Assembly: GCF_039555335.1 (NCBI RefSeq)
Contig: NW_027305510.1
Coordinates: 186,001 to 250,000 of the forward strand
Direction of reading: 5' to 3'
Origin: Amphiura filiformis
Lineage: Eukaryota > Echinodermata > Ophiuroidea > Amphilepidida > Amphiuridae
Length of the DNA stretch: 64,000 nucleotides
The position numbers were made by a program, and so were the translations under genes. Under the pieces are notes generated by a model. It saw only the letters and a list, made by a program, of their open reading frames with translations. It was not told where the DNA came from and ran no database searches. Below, piece after piece: positions 19,728 to 32,649 of the stretch (position 1 is its first letter; each line of letters starts with the position of its first letter).

Positions 19728-19905
19728 TATTCCTATAACTTTGGGTGCATTTCTGAGACATTTGGGTGTATCCCTAATACATTTGGGTGCATTTCTGAGA
19801 TATTTGGGTGTATTCCTAACACATTTGGGTGCATTTCTGAGACATTTGGGTGTATTTGTATTACATTTGGGTGCATTTCTGAGATATTTGGGTGTATTCC
19901 TCATG
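19728..19905 (+). repeat. 21-bp minisatellite, type B (second copy)
   Basis: Repeats the monomer order of 19428-19552, including the unusual TATTTGTATTACATTTGG monomer, so the two blocks are copies separated by about 175 bp. Confidence 0.85.
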
Positions 19906-20127
19906 GACGAAAAAGATAACAGACCGCGTACAAGCAGTCAAAAGTTTCAGCATCGACCCGATAATGAGGGCCAATTGTTCCATGAAATGCGACAGGCAAA
20001 GCGGCTACGCACTTGCAGCATATTTGTGACCCGGCAGCAAATGAGCCGTAAATTCCCTAAATTGTATTCTGAGTTACGGTATAAAATGTGTACGAAGGTC
20101 GTATTCAGCATCGAAGTGGTTACATAA
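19893..20127 (+). CDS. Uncertain open frame (MDEKDNRPRTSSQKFQ...)
   Basis: An open frame of about 70 codons from ATG at 19902 to TAA, basic and Gln/Arg-rich (EMRQAKRLRTCSIF), with more even base use than the surroundings. No family recognised. It starts at the edge of a minisatellite, and I see no convincing splice acceptor. Could be a terminal exon, a decayed fragment or chance. Confidence 0.22.
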
Positions 20128-20362
20128 TCCTCTTGGTTACCGGATCACGCTATATTGGTATGCCTTCGAGTGCCATATACTTTGTGTGGTGATTGTTTTG
20201 ATCGTGGTTCATTTCTCAAGAGCGTGATCCCGTTGACATAGTAACATTACGTAACTTTGATGCTGAATTCATCGGTAACTTAAGCTGCCGCGACATCTGA
20301 CTCATTTCGACTCACAACACCAATCAATAATCCTATTATTGAAGTGGATAATAAGCTTCTAC

Positions 20363-21503
20363 CTAAGGACGTGTTCTCACTACAAACATGGGGTCTCGTA
20401 CCTAGGTCCGAGTCCACATACAAGTGGACTCGGTCCACATTGATTTCGCGTTCTCACTAACACCAAAATGCTGATGTAGGATCGACTCCACTTACCCGGA
20501 TGTTATAATATCAAGCACTTCGAGGCATGGCCATGACGTCACAAATTCTGTTGCAATGCACGTTTTGAGCCGAACTCACAGCACAAATCAAACTTTACGA
20601 TAGTAGGGGCCTACACTATCAATTTTAGCTAATTTTGAAAGATCATGTTTTATTTACAGGCCCCTGATATATTTCTTCAAACTATGGATATGGTATTTTG
20701 CTATACGTATTTGGAAAAATCTGAAATAAACAGCTCTAAAAACTGTTATTTTATATTGGGCCTATACGTGTAAAATGAGAGAAATACATCGGTTTGTTTA
20801 ATATTTCTGATTTTGGTCAAGCACGCCGATTCACACGCAACACAATCTCTTTTACGATAAAAATGGTAATTTTAACTCAGTCTAGCAAAATGTACACCTC
20901 ACAAACGATTCATATTAAACCTGAATATCCTTTTGTACTATCCAGTAAAGCCCAATGTCGCTTTGTTTGAAACTTGATAAAATATGTATCTTGCCGCGAT
21001 GCCGTCAGTTGTTTTCACACTGCACGAGAAGCATGCTGCTCATCAAACTACAGCAAGCATCTCGAACGAACGTCGTGTATTTTCCCCTCGACTTTCTGCA
21101 TAAAAAATAAATGTTGTAAATTACATGAAATAAAGCCTGTATAAATTTGTTCTATAATACCAGCTATGAATTTTTAAGTTGAAAATGCATATGTTTAAAT
21201 TTAATCATGGAAATTATATAATGTAGACATGTATTATATAGGCCTATAGTACAACGACGGCCGTCAAGGTTGTGCATTTCCGGTATAAGTGGATCGAGTC
21301 CACTTGTAAACGCGTTCTCACTATGCTGTTTGATACCACGTCCTAGGTACGAGACTACCTCAATTAGGTGGTCTCGATGCTACATCCTGGATGTAGGATC
21401 GAAACCACTTATTTCGCGTTCTCACTATGCTTGGAAGTGGACTCGATGTAGGATCGAGTCCACGTCCTGGTATCAAACAGGCATAGTGAGAACGCGCCCT
21501 TAG
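20363..21503. mobile_element. 1.14-kb element with CTAAGGRCGYGTTCTCACTA ends
   Basis: The first 20 bases match the reverse complement of the last 20 at 18 positions. Subterminal blocks contain repeated GTGGACTCG/CGAGTCCAC words and further TTCTCACTA motifs at about 20452, 21310 and 21419. No transposase frame and no clear target duplication. Its right end coincides with the start of the 11-kb tandem unit. Confidence 0.6.
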
Positions 21504-21522
21504 ATGGCTATAGAACTTTTAA

Positions 21523-21810
21523 AGGAAGGTTTTATTTCAAACTCTAATGGTGACCCGCAGGTCAAATTGTTAGAATTGTACATTAAACACAACTAAACAG
21601 ACACAATGCAATTTGCAGGCAGCAGCTTAATCAGCGCCAATATTGCAACATTGAAACAAACATCCAATCCAACCCAACCCCATCCCCCAGTAGGCAATGA
21701 GGATAAAGTGCCTTGCCCACGGACACAACACGTTGGCACGAGCGGGGCTCGAACTCACAACCTATGTATTATGAGTCGGGCGCCTTATCCACTCGGCCAC
21801 ACGTGCTCCC
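21523..21810 (-). mobile_element. tRNA-derived SINE (unit copy 1)
   Basis: Minus-strand head with A box TGGCCGAGTGGATAAGGC and B box GAGTTCGAGCCCC, a body with GTGTCCGTGGGCAAGGCACT, and a tail ending in ATAAAACC. Different family from 9053-9418. The 93-codon open frame across it is not a gene. Confidence 0.85.
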
Positions 21811-22380
21811 ACAAAAGCTCTGGTCTTTGTTTGCTTTTGCTAAATCCTTTTCAAGTGGTGGGTTACCAGGCATTGTATTTTGTATAGGTATGCATAACCA
21901 ACAATTAACAATGAGAGAACCTTCTTAAACCTCGTTGACTTGGGGATGATTTGAAATGACCGCCAATTATGACTGTTTGATATTTATTGCCAGTAATGTG
22001 GAAAAAGAGACGCATGTATAAATGAAAAAAGCTATAATTTTGTTGAAGGAGCAAAGTTTAACAAACCATAACCCCGCTTCTGGATATCGTTTGAAGTCAA
22101 ATGATATAACATTTTTAAGTTTATGATGTTTATTTTTTAAACACAAAATAAAACAAAATTGACCGGGGAGGAATTTACGGCTCATTCGCCGTGAACGGTC
22201 ACATTTTATGGTCATTTGCGTGAAGGCGAAGACACGCAAAGCTCTATCGAGTATAAGAGGCTCATGTAACTAGGCCCAAAAACCTATTATTATCCAGAGT
22301 TTTTCGAAACTAGAGATAGATGCCGTTGGTGGCGTCTGGCCAGATGAAGGGGGCTATACCCGGCTACCTGTACGTGTATT

Positions 22381-22419
22381 GACCCGTGACGTCCCGCAGA
22401 CGTGCGGACGTCACGGGTC
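22381..22419. other. GC-rich palindrome with CRE-like halves
   Basis: Perfect 14-bp arms (GACCCGTGACGTCC and its complement) around an 11-base centre that can itself pair. Each arm carries a TGACGTC half like a CREB/ATF site. Repeated at 33537-33575 and 44711-44749. Confidence 0.7.
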
Positions 22420-22620
22420 TATTAGATCTGTCGATTAAATGCAATTTTTTGGCCCAGATCTATGGTGTTTCGTATATTTTTCAGCGTTTCCAACCCTTTT
22501 GAAACCATTCTAAGGCCCCGGGTCTAAGGCATTCCATGCGCTACAATGTCAAAATTGTGGCTACATCATAGATATCTCGGGCATCTCGGAGCATTACCTG
22601 GTTTTTCCATATGAAAGTAA

Positions 22621-23602
22621 TTAAGACAGCGTTCAAGCTTTGACTTGCGTTTGGCGGACAGAATGTTGGGAACTTAAAGTGAAAGATATCCTACTTAAAA
22701 GAACATTTTCTGGGGTGAAATTTTGTGTAGAAACTGAATCTGACATAAAAAATGCATAATTGTCAACTTGAAAATTTTCCCCATAGCACTGTACAGGCAT
22801 ATTTCTGTCCGAAGTCCTCAAATTTGAGCGAAAATTGGCGCAAAAAAAATAAGTCTTTCAAAACTGGGACTCTCAGGGCTAAACAAACATAAACTTGCTC
22901 TAGAGGGAGGTCTTGGCTATAGCAAGTTTATATTTGTTTAGCCTTAAACCTCCAGTTTTGAAGGACTTATATTTTTGCGAAGGCCTTTATTTTTTTCACA
23001 CCCGCCGAAATGTTAGGGGTAGGGGTAACATATTACTACTTTAATTTTTGTCAGTACATTCAACTGTGTCAAGTTTTATACCACTATTTAGCTAGTGAAA
23101 TACTGAACATAAAGACACAAAAAGCATCTCAATAGCTCATACCATTGAGGAGTTATGGCGTTTTCAAGCTCAAAATTAGGCGAAAATTTCATTTTTTCCC
23201 AAATCAATTGTCACCCTGACCCCCAACTTTCTAACCCTGTTACACAAATAAAGAAACAGATTTATCCCATTTAATGATTTGAATATCACAAATGTACCTC
23301 TGTCACATAATTAGCATAAAAAATTAGGCACTACTCAGTAGTTTTCATGTTCATACACTCACAGGAAATTAGCAAGTCAAAATTTTTGTCACCCCAAAAC
23401 GGCCATTTTCGGCCAAAATTGGACCAAAAAATGAATTTTTCTCAAAATCAGTGAAAAATAAGGGGTTTTAAGTGCCAAAATCTGAAAATATGTGACATTT
23501 TACCCCTAGAAACATTTAAGCAATCAAGAATTTTCACCCTAAATATTTTTTTTTCACACGCGTGTCCGCCAAATGTAAGTCAAAGCTTGAATGCTGTCTT
23601 AA
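22621..23602. mobile_element. TTAA-flanked inverted-repeat element (unit copy 1)
   Basis: Terminal repeats of 40 bp beginning TTAAGACAGC match at 37 positions, all three differences being transitions. TTAA at both ends fits TTAA-targeting superfamilies such as piggyBac or Kolobok. An internal hairpin (22849-22972) folds over about 50 bp per arm. No transposase frame. Confidence 0.78.
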
Positions 23603-24144
23603 GGTGTTCCATCAAAGCTTTCGTCATGTGTTCCGGGAACGTTGCGTCTAGTATAATAATACTTTATTATAGTATAGTAATACTTAAATGCTTTATATTA
23701 AATATACTTTATGCGCGATCAATGATCCATGCGAAGTAAATTTATGTTATATTCACCCCTGTATATATATCCTAAACAAAGACAAATGTCAAAATTTAAA
23801 CCAGCAGCCAATACCTGTACCTGATTTAAAGATTTCATTTGTTGAAATCGGTTGAGAATTAAAGAAACAGATCGAAAACCCACTGAAGTACGGTAATGAA
23901 CTAGAAGTTGCATTTGAATGGAAAGCACGGCGCTAGTTTTAACATGTCTAATGTGCATTTCGAACTGATTAATCTAGGCTATTGAGCCATTTCAACAACA
24001 CACCCATTTAGTGGAAAAAGGTCACTGGACCTTCAAAGTTATCAAAACTCGATCAGCGTCATCCTCTAGCCATAAGGATTCAGTATACTTTGATATATCT
24101 ATGACGGTATGGAGTTCGGAACAAAAATGTCACATTGTGACGTC

Positions 24145-24547
24145 AAAATGCCATTTTAGGCCCAAAATCCCAAAAATAACTGTTTTTGGCCCTCTCCTTT
24201 TCGTGCATCGTAAGTAACAATTTTTTTTTTTTAAACTAGATCAAAATATCTAGGACCCGTTTTTTAATTTTTTTAAATTTTGACCAATTTCACCAAAAAT
24301 ATTTGAAATTTGGGCCAAAATCGGGCTTCTTTATGATTTTTTTGAAAAATCAGCATTTTTGACCATTTTTGGTGCAAATTTCTCAAAGTTGGTCGAAAAA
24401 AAAAAAAAATAAAAAAACGGGTCCTTGATATTTTTATCTGGTTTTAAAATTAATAATAAAAAAAATTGGCCCTAGAATTTTACGATGCACGAAAAGAAGT
24501 GGGCCAAAAACCGTTATTTTTGGGATTTTGGGCCAAAATGGCATTTT
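24145..24547. mobile_element. Foldback element, ~400 bp (unit copy 1)
   Basis: AAAATGCCATTTT at the left pairs with the complement at 24535-24547; pairing continues through CCCAAAATCCCAAAAATAAC, the GTGCATCGTAA block and an ACCCGTTTTTT block toward the centre. Confidence 0.7.
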
Positions 24548-27207
24548 GGTCCAAATTTGACCTCGCAGATGAACTTATCAAGTCTTTGCCATTCTAAATA
24601 TGTATACTTTTATATACTTTAGACCAACAATTTAGAAGTTATGAGGCCCGAAAGTTTCCATAATTCCAGGGTTCAGACCAACCTTAAAATGTCCACTTTC
24701 CTATATTTAACTATATGTATGAAGCATTTTTAAACTTTTGCACTTAATAACTGGGTTTATTACATGATCTATAATAACTGGGTTTATTATAATAACTGGG
24801 TTTATTACATGATCTATACATCCGACTTACACATATGTGAAGCAGAATTATTTAAACTAATATTTAATTGATTCAGGTGGACCACCCACCAGAAGCCAAT
24901 CCCACACCCATCCCCACCAGGAAGATCACCTGTTTTTTCTCACTTGAAGCCCCCACTTTTAATCAATCACAAACCTGTTTGAAACCCTAAAACAGCATTT
25001 TTTCATGAGAAACACTAATTTTCAAAGAGGCTCCATTTTCAAGTTAGAGCACTTTAAAATGTCCACTTTCCTATATTTAACTATATGTATGAAGCATTTT
25101 TAAACTTTTGTACTGGATTTATGCATCTGACTATTATGTGAAGCACAATTTAAAACTAATAATTCATTTATTCAGGTGGACCACCAACCGAAAGACGGGA
25201 AGAAAACGATGAGGGAAACCACCTTGTAGGCTTATTCTTTTGCATCATTAGAGCTAATTAAGGTTATACTAAACTTTGCAATGATCGATCCAGAATGAGA
25301 CTGCATGTAGCCCCTTTAAAATTATCTATTTCTGGAAATAAATATCGTAGAGAGAAAACGCAAACTACGTCTAAAAGCTGAAAGTGTAAGGGTTATTATT
25401 ATGCTTGAATTTTCCACTTGGCTCAAAAAGAAATGTACTTTTCAAACATTTCAATTTTTTTTCAATATCCGGAGCATCAAGATTTTTGGGAACACGGCCA
25501 TAATTTCTCAGTGGAAGTGGCGATTTTGTTGGGAACTACGACGCACATTACAAACAAGTCAATAAAAGAATGTGCATATTCATTCTTGATATTGCTTGTC
25601 TCGATTTGTTTTAGTAAGCTTACATGTTTGCCGAATTTGAAGTAAAATGGCCTCCACTTGTATGTCGTTTTGTAACCAGTAATAACAATTCCGTGCACGA
25701 TTTCATAGACAAAATTCTGACCTACATTATTTCTATAAACCCTCTTCTATATGCAGGTGCTATTTAAATTTTTATTTCGATAGCAGAAAATTGAGATATT
25801 TGCTATTTTTCCGACTCGCTGCTGTCAAATTGTCTAGTTTCGCGATAAAAGATACAGCGAAATCAATTTTTTTAGAACCATTTCACCTCGTTTCGGCTTG
25901 TGCTTTGAAGTACAAACTTCAAAATTGATATAGTGATTCTATATTTCAAGCTGCGTCATACTGTGTTTTTCTTACCTCTGATTGTCGCTGCTCAAGGCCA
26001 AAATTCGAAATTTTTTGGACAAAAGTGACACTCTCATTTTTTTTTAAACACGCTGTTTACGTATACGACGGGCTCTATTTGCCCGATAAAGTGGTGTTGC
26101 CGAGTTTGGGTTTTAAAATATTTAGGTATTTTCTAGCTTAAAATCTAGCGCCAATGAACCTGGTGCATGGGAGGGAAAATGTTGGGGGGGTAGTTAGGGC
26201 GCGAAAAAAAATGTGCACATTTTCATGCTTGCTGCGCTTGCAACAGGTAGATATTTAGAAATCCATTTAAGGTATGGGTATATGAAAATTGGGGATCCCA
26301 AAAAATTGGCATATAGGCCTAGGCCTATGCAAAGGGGGTGGGGCATTTTCGGCAGGCCAAGGGGGAGGGGCCACAAAAATTTGGCAGTCCAGGGGGGTGC
26401 GGACAAGTGATTTTTGGCTGGCCGAGACGGGAGGCAAGCGATTTTTAGCGAGTCGCTTGGAAATTTTGGCTTATAATTAGTAGGCTAATACCGGTACTGA
26501 TTGCACAGCCTTTTGATTTCGAGAACGCAATTTTTTGGCAAGCAGGGGCCGGGGAGGGAATAAATTTTGGCATGTCGAAAGGGAGGAAGAATGACTTTAC
26601 CTAGCACACATTAAAGGGGCATTTCGTGATCCACAACCTCATACAACCCCATAGGCCTACGGCCTTTCTCACAATTAAGTTAAGATTTTTATACCACTCA
26701 TCCCGCTCTGGCCACATGTTTAGGAATTTTCACGCAGATCAATTCGTTAAGCAATGGAAAATATTGCCAAATTTGAATTTCGTTTTAAAAGCCTACTCCC
26801 CATTAAAAAAAACACTAATTTTGGGGGGATTAAAAAAAAGTTCTGTAAAATGAAACAAAAGGCTGCCTCAATCTTAATTATTCATTTAAGGCCAGGCCTT
26901 CATTTCTGAAAATAGCGGGAGCTCAGTTAGTCCCTGTACTCAGGAGCTTGACAAGGAGCTCAATTATATAATATCAATATTAAACCATAGGAGCAGCTCA
27001 ATAAATGCCATTGGTAAAATTATTAGGCCTACGATATTTTATTTGACTGTGATCCGTTTTAATAGGCTATATACACTGTATAGGCCCTATACCTTTAAAA
27101 TTTCTAAAATTGGTGGAATTGAACAAGCTCTAAATTTCTCATACGTCCAGCATAACCAAGGGCAACTGGGGGTGGGTGGGAAAGCCCTCTAGCTATGGCC
27201 ATACCCG

Positions 27208-27391
27208 TAGTGGCGGAACCAGAATTTTTTCGCGGGGCATGGGGGAAGTGAATTTGAGACGGGGCACTTGGAAATCATTGCACTAAATAAACGAAAAAAG
27301 TGGAAAATTACATAATTGTGGGGATTTTGCCTAAAAACTGGGTGGGAAAGAAAAAATATTGGGGAAATACTGCCCCCTAGCGGCGCCACTG
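27208..27391. mobile_element. Probable hAT MITE (unit copy 1)
   Basis: Ends TAGTGGCGGAACC and CGCCACTG are inverted; flanks CATACCCG and CATATCCA agree at six of eight bases, as a decayed duplication would. Copies at 38378-38568 and 49542-49728. Confidence 0.5.
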
Positions 27392-27807
27392 CATATCCAT
27401 CCATGATGCTAGAATGACGGAAGTTCTGGCGCTGAAATTCAATTTCAATATCACGAGTTTTTATCAGGATTTTACCAAGGGAAGGCGATAGGTGTAGGAT
27501 TTTGCTGATATACCAGGCAACCCGAGAAAGGAACTGAGGTGTGGCTAAATAAGGGAGTGTTCATTATAAATATTTGCCATTATCATACTTTCGACGCCGA
27601 GAGCATAATTATTTGAAGCGTAGGCCCTACATCGTGTCAGTCACATGGTCACATATTTTCTGTTGAAAGAGAAACGCACATGTCTCTGATTAGCTCGGGG
27701 ATTCAGCTACTGCGCGCTGCGTGCTGGCCTGTTGTTGTCCCGGGTTGTTGTCGAGTGGAAATGGAAAATTTATGAATGAACTTCCGCAACTTTGCAACAT
27801 CATCACG

Positions 27808-28129
27808 CAGCGGCGTAGCTGGGATTTTTTTTCAGGAGGGCAAGACTGTAGGCCCTATGGGGCGGGGCCCAAATCCACCAAATTTCCCACTGGGGCGGGG
27901 GGCCCAAATAGACAATTTTGCCAGGCTTATTGATAATAATCGTATATGGTAGGCCTATTGAGCTGTACTTTGCATATCGTTTGGTTTGGATTCCCCATCT
28001 CTCTGCCCCTCCTCTCACCCTCTCTTTTTTTCCTCTTCCCCCCCTCTTTCCCTCTTTTTTTTCCTTGCACTAGGGGCGGGGGCCCAAATAGGCAATTTTG
28101 CAATTGCCCCCCCGGCAGCTACGCTACTG
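27808..28129. mobile_element. hAT MITE with 8-bp target duplication (unit copy 1)
   Basis: Ends CAGCGGCGTAGCTG and CAGCTACGCTACTG; flanked by TCATCACG at 27800-27807 and 28130-28137. The interior is C/T-rich with mirrored GGGGCCCAAATAG blocks. Confidence 0.88.
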
Positions 28130-30082
28130 TCATCACGGTAGACATACGCGGTAGCCTACAACTACAAGAAAGGTTTACAGACAAATATAGGTCTAGTAGG
28201 CCTATCAAAATGTTATATTTTTATATTTTCTGGTGGACTCATGGAGAATATCATGTCATGGAGGTCCCGGCGCTGGGTTGGGGGGGGTCTCAAGGCATTT
28301 TGGTATGCCTACCCATGCTTGATTCCGGGAGGTGTTTTAGCAGGCCCGACCATTTTTTTATAAAAACACCTCAGGCGGGTCTCTTCAAAACATTTGTACC
28401 GCGGGGATCAAAGTCACCCACATTTGGCCTAATTTGACGCTTTTTTATTGGGCACTTTTGCCAAAATGCGCCCAAAAGTTGGTCTTCGCTGTAAACCCAC
28501 CCATCATAGTCGTTGAAAAGGTAGGCCTACCCCAAAACTGTGGCACATCCACGAACCCGAGGGAGAGACCTCCGCGGGTAAAAACACACCTCTAGCGGGA
28601 CCAGATTTATAATTTAAAATAGGCCTACATTTTGGAAGCCAGTCATCACGACAAAACGGGCCATGGTAGTGTTAATGGTATTAACACTTTGATTTTAGGC
28701 TTAAATGATGAGTGGAGGCCTATAAATTGCAAATTTGCACACACCCCGGGGGAACCTTCTCAAGTTGGTTTGGGTAAGGATGTCAGGCTGTGACTCCGAA
28801 AAACTACGGTACGATTTTAAACCAAATTTGAATAAAACAGACCCAAAATTGTATCAACTTTTGGACTGAAAGTTTTCGCAAATTTTTACTTTTTCGAGAA
28901 AATCATTGAAAAATACCCTTCTTAAACCTAATTTTCAAGACACCGAGGGTCAATAAAATCATGGCTAAAAATACAACAGAGTCTAAACTAAATGGCTGAA
29001 AATGCACCCCAAATCTGCCGCACATCACGACACCGTATTTCACCTTATAGATTTTGAAAATTGTCTCAATAAAATAGGCCCGAACTTATCCCAAATTATC
29101 CCCCGAAAAATATTTTTTGCAGGTGAGGTTGGAGTCTTATTATTTTTATTCTCAGAGAGGATAGGGGTTGATATTTTTAGCAGGGTACAGTTTGTCTTGT
29201 TTTTGTTTTGTTTTTGACGTTGAAGTTCCAGATTCTTTTTTCATATATTATTATTCATTTATTATTTATACCCTGTACGTGGGGAAAAAGACACACGACA
29301 GCTACAGAGAAGCCACGAAAAACTCCTGTGAAGTGCATGAAAATGACCCGAAAATGTGCCAACCGAAACACCCGAACAGGAAGATAAAATAAAAAAACAA
29401 AACCAAAAACCCACCCCGAAATTTCCCGAAATAAGTTCCAAATTCTTTGTCCCCAGACCCCACTAAAATATATTATGAACACTCCCTTATGAAGTCTGCC
29501 CTCTTCCGGCTATTCTGGTAGTAGGCGTTGACAATTACCTTACGCGATTACCATGTTTTTGAAGCATGTTTGAACCCGATTTGTTCTCTATTCACATTTT
29601 TAACGTTGCAAGTAACATTTCAAGACCTCTATTTGTGACAGGTATTTAATTATCTTGCTAGAGATGTGCCTAAAGTTGAAATTCAATATTTCGGATCGCA
29701 AAGATCGAGAGATATAAAGTTGCTGAATATCAGTTTAACACCATGGATCATATGGGCGTCGTATATGAACGATTATGATAGCTAAGCAAAATGGCTGGGA
29801 TACAGGTTGTATAAATACTACATGAATATTCATGAACTATACAGATTACATTCTTCTCTAATAATAAAGATGTCAATCACTCTCCTAGACGACAGTTGCT
29901 TGGCGCTTGTAAACAAATCGAATAATAGTGTTGACAAGAGCTAAAAAATAGGCTAAAAACACATTTTCACACATTTTTTTCCGGATTTTTTTATTTCACA
30001 TGATAAGTAGACATATTTTCTTACGTATAAGGTAATAATATATTTTTTCTGGAGGTAAAGCCCTTCAACACTTTGTTTAACC

Positions 30083-30481
30083 TTAGGCCGTATAAAATTA
30101 ATGTTTTGGTTCTCGTCCAGAGGATTTTCATGAATTGATGAGGGAGGAGGTGTTTTTTTTTTTTTTTTTTTTTTTCAATGTAAAATTAGCATTGTCAGTA
30201 GTTTTCGGTCTTCTCCAACAGTGCTCGAGGAAACGATGAGGCCCTTTTTTTTTTTTTTTTCAAATGTGAGATTCTGAGGTATAAATCCCTAGAGTACCAG
30301 AAAAAGACTTGGAAGTGATGCTTGTTCTCTAATAAACTTATTTATATGTATGAAGATTTCATAAATCATTCCAAAGTCTAAAAAAATTGAAAAATCTAAA
30401 AAAAAAAAAAAAATCTGACAAATCCCAGAAATTGAGGAGGGAGGGGACGAGAACCAAAATATTAATTTTACACGGCCTTAA
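30083..30481. mobile_element. MITE with TTAGGCCGTRTAAAATTAAT ends (unit copy 1)
   Basis: Left end and the reverse complement of the right end pair over about 36 bp through GGTTCTCGTCC. Contains two long T runs. Its right TTAA is also the left TTAA of the next element. Copies at 41276-41658 and 52416-52811. Confidence 0.65.
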
Positions 30482-31633
30482 GGAGGCTGTGTACTCTCAG
30501 ACATGCATGTAGTAAAAGTGCCCTAACTTTGTAATTATTCACGCAAGACATATAAAAGTATACATTTTTATAAAGGCAAGACATCAATGAATCTCAATAT
30601 AAATACAGATTTGGTGTAAAAACAATAATTATGAAGAAAATTACAAAATAGTGAATTTTTGGCAATTTTTGTTCGGTACATCATAACAAAAAAACACTCT
30701 TTCCAAAAAATTTTTGTTTTGTTTTTTTCTTAATCTTGAGGCGCCATTCCGAAAACGGTTTTTTAGTTTTTGATATTGACCTTATTTTTGAGATATTGAC
30801 CATATATGGCATCAAAATGAACTTTTTAAAATTCATAAACGCCTATTTGCACAAAATGATGCCTAAAATCGAAAATAGACCAAAATATAAAAAAATGAGA
30901 AAACCGTTTCTTAAGTCGATCATGCTTTTTATGATGAGCATAATTGCTTACCTATAGATGCTGTATTTATTGAGTTATCGTGTACCTAAATCGTCATTAA
31001 TTTTACCGAGAAAATGAACATTGAAATAAAGGCCGTTGAAGTTTAAAGTGGTCACATTTTGCACTTAGATCGAAGCTCACAGGAGAATGCGACAGTTCTA
31101 GTTTTTCTACCTTACATTACGTGAACATCGGGTAAATCCACAGCCCCTTGAGAAGTTTGGGCGAAATCTATTCATATCTTGATGTTTAAAGCGGGGAAAG
31201 AACTTGAAAAAAAAATCACATTTTATCAGCTAAAACGGAGCCATTTGACCGCTAGGTTTTTGTGGAATCAGTGCTTCCGTGGTGTTTCCATAAGATGCGC
31301 CGCGCATGCAGATAAGCGTCGCGTATCCGTAGCGTATCTGTGCGTTAACAAATTGCGCGCCTACAAAATGCGATGCGTTGTTGCACGCCCAGACAAACAA
31401 TGGTATGTCTATGGTTGCACGCGTGTACCACGATGGTACAACAAAGATTTTCTTTCCTTTTAAATTGCGGAAACGAGTGAAATAGTGAAATAAAATCCAT
31501 AAAATAGAGCAGTTGGAGTTAATAAATCCGGATTTTCTTTGTTTGTATTTATAAAAACATAACAAAGTAAATACATTTCAAAAAAGCTCAATTTCGTGAA
31601 AGAATCAATGTCTAGAGTACACAGCCGCGTTAA
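30478..31633. mobile_element. TTAA-flanked 1.16-kb element (unit copy 1)
   Basis: TTAA at both ends; inner ends GGAGGCTGTGTACTCT and AGAGTACACAGCCGCG are inverted. A 94-codon plus-strand open frame at 31179-31463 lies inside a GCG-rich stretch and resembles no known protein. Copies at 41655-42813 and 52808-53967. Confidence 0.65.
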
Positions 31634-31900
31634 CTAAATACCTTCAGAAGACAAAGCATGTGTTGAAGTTACTGAAAAATATTAATGTGCATGAACCGTA
31701 TGAAAGTCAGAAGAAAATTATTTCGGAAACCATCTTGTATGCCTATTAATTTATTTTTTGATGTGGATGCATCATCATCCGAAAGACGGGAAGATTAATT
31801 TTTTTTAATGTACATGTATCATCCGAAAGATGGGAAGAAAACGATGTTGGAAACCACTTTGTAGGCTTATTCTTTTGCATCAATAGAGCTAAATAGTTAA

Positions 31901-32649
31901 CTAAATATCTTCAGAAGACATAGCATGTGCGCGAACCAATTTTGGTTCGCCTAGTTCCAACCCGGAGCCCCGGGCCCGGAGCGAACCGGTTCGCGGGTTC
32001 ACCTCGGATTTGAAACCCTGCGTTCTCTTGTGTTCAATCTCAATTATCTCAATCTCAGCAGATTCAATGATTGGAAAGTTACCTTCATTATAGAGTTCGA
32101 CCAAATAGGCGCCAGAAAGCTTGACATATTTTATTCTGGGCAAGGTCACTAGCATACTAAAGACCACACGTATCCATTGATATTCAAACTCTGCAAAGTT
32201 ACGTCTCTCCGAGTCATATAAACATATCAAACCTTCTTCAACAGGCCCGACTTCCAGTATTTCTAATGTGGGATGATGAGATAGTGACATCAAACATTGA
32301 CTATAATCCACTTTACCTTTTATTTGTAATGATTCTAATTTCCGACATTGATTTCCAATAAGAGATACTAAATGTGGTTTAACGGAATATGTTTTAATTC
32401 AAGCTTCTGCAGATTCACCAAGCCAGATATCATTTTCTCAAATGCTTCTTCTGAAAATACTACATATATATAGAAATGACAATTCTCGCAGGTTTTTCCA
32501 CTTTCCAATGCAGCCAACAAAAATAGACAAATCTGGTTGGTATCCGCCTTGTATGTTATCTCTATCAATTGTCACATGATATGGATTAATAATTCTAATA
32601 CGTGTCAGCGTTCTTAAAGCCCCAATCGAATTAGTCAGAATATCGTCAA
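31901..32649 (-). pseudogene. F-box/LRR gene, 3' half (unit copy 1)
   Basis: Minus-strand leucine-rich pieces (LTRIRIINPYHVT; SGLVNLQKLELK; CRKLESLQIKG; HPTLEILEVG) spread over three frames, ending MSSEDI and stop. It lacks the 5' half, being cut at the unit border, and carries the same frame breaks as the other two copies. A short copy of its last codons lies just downstream at 31633-31663. Confidence 0.75.

Noticed and set aside
21606..21887. 93-codon open frame repeated three times ([18 protein letters not shown]...)
   Set aside because: It lies across a tRNA-derived SINE on the opposite strand; its peptide reflects A/B-box and body sequence, not selection for protein.
25418..25698. Small open frames on both strands around 25.4-25.7 kb and copies
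   Set aside because: Both strands are open over the same stretch, no family resemblance, no splice signals; open by chance.
31179..31463. 94-codon open frame repeated in each 11-kb unit
   Set aside because: It sits inside a TTAA-flanked element in a GCG-rich stretch, has no recognisable domain, and the opposite strand is equally open.
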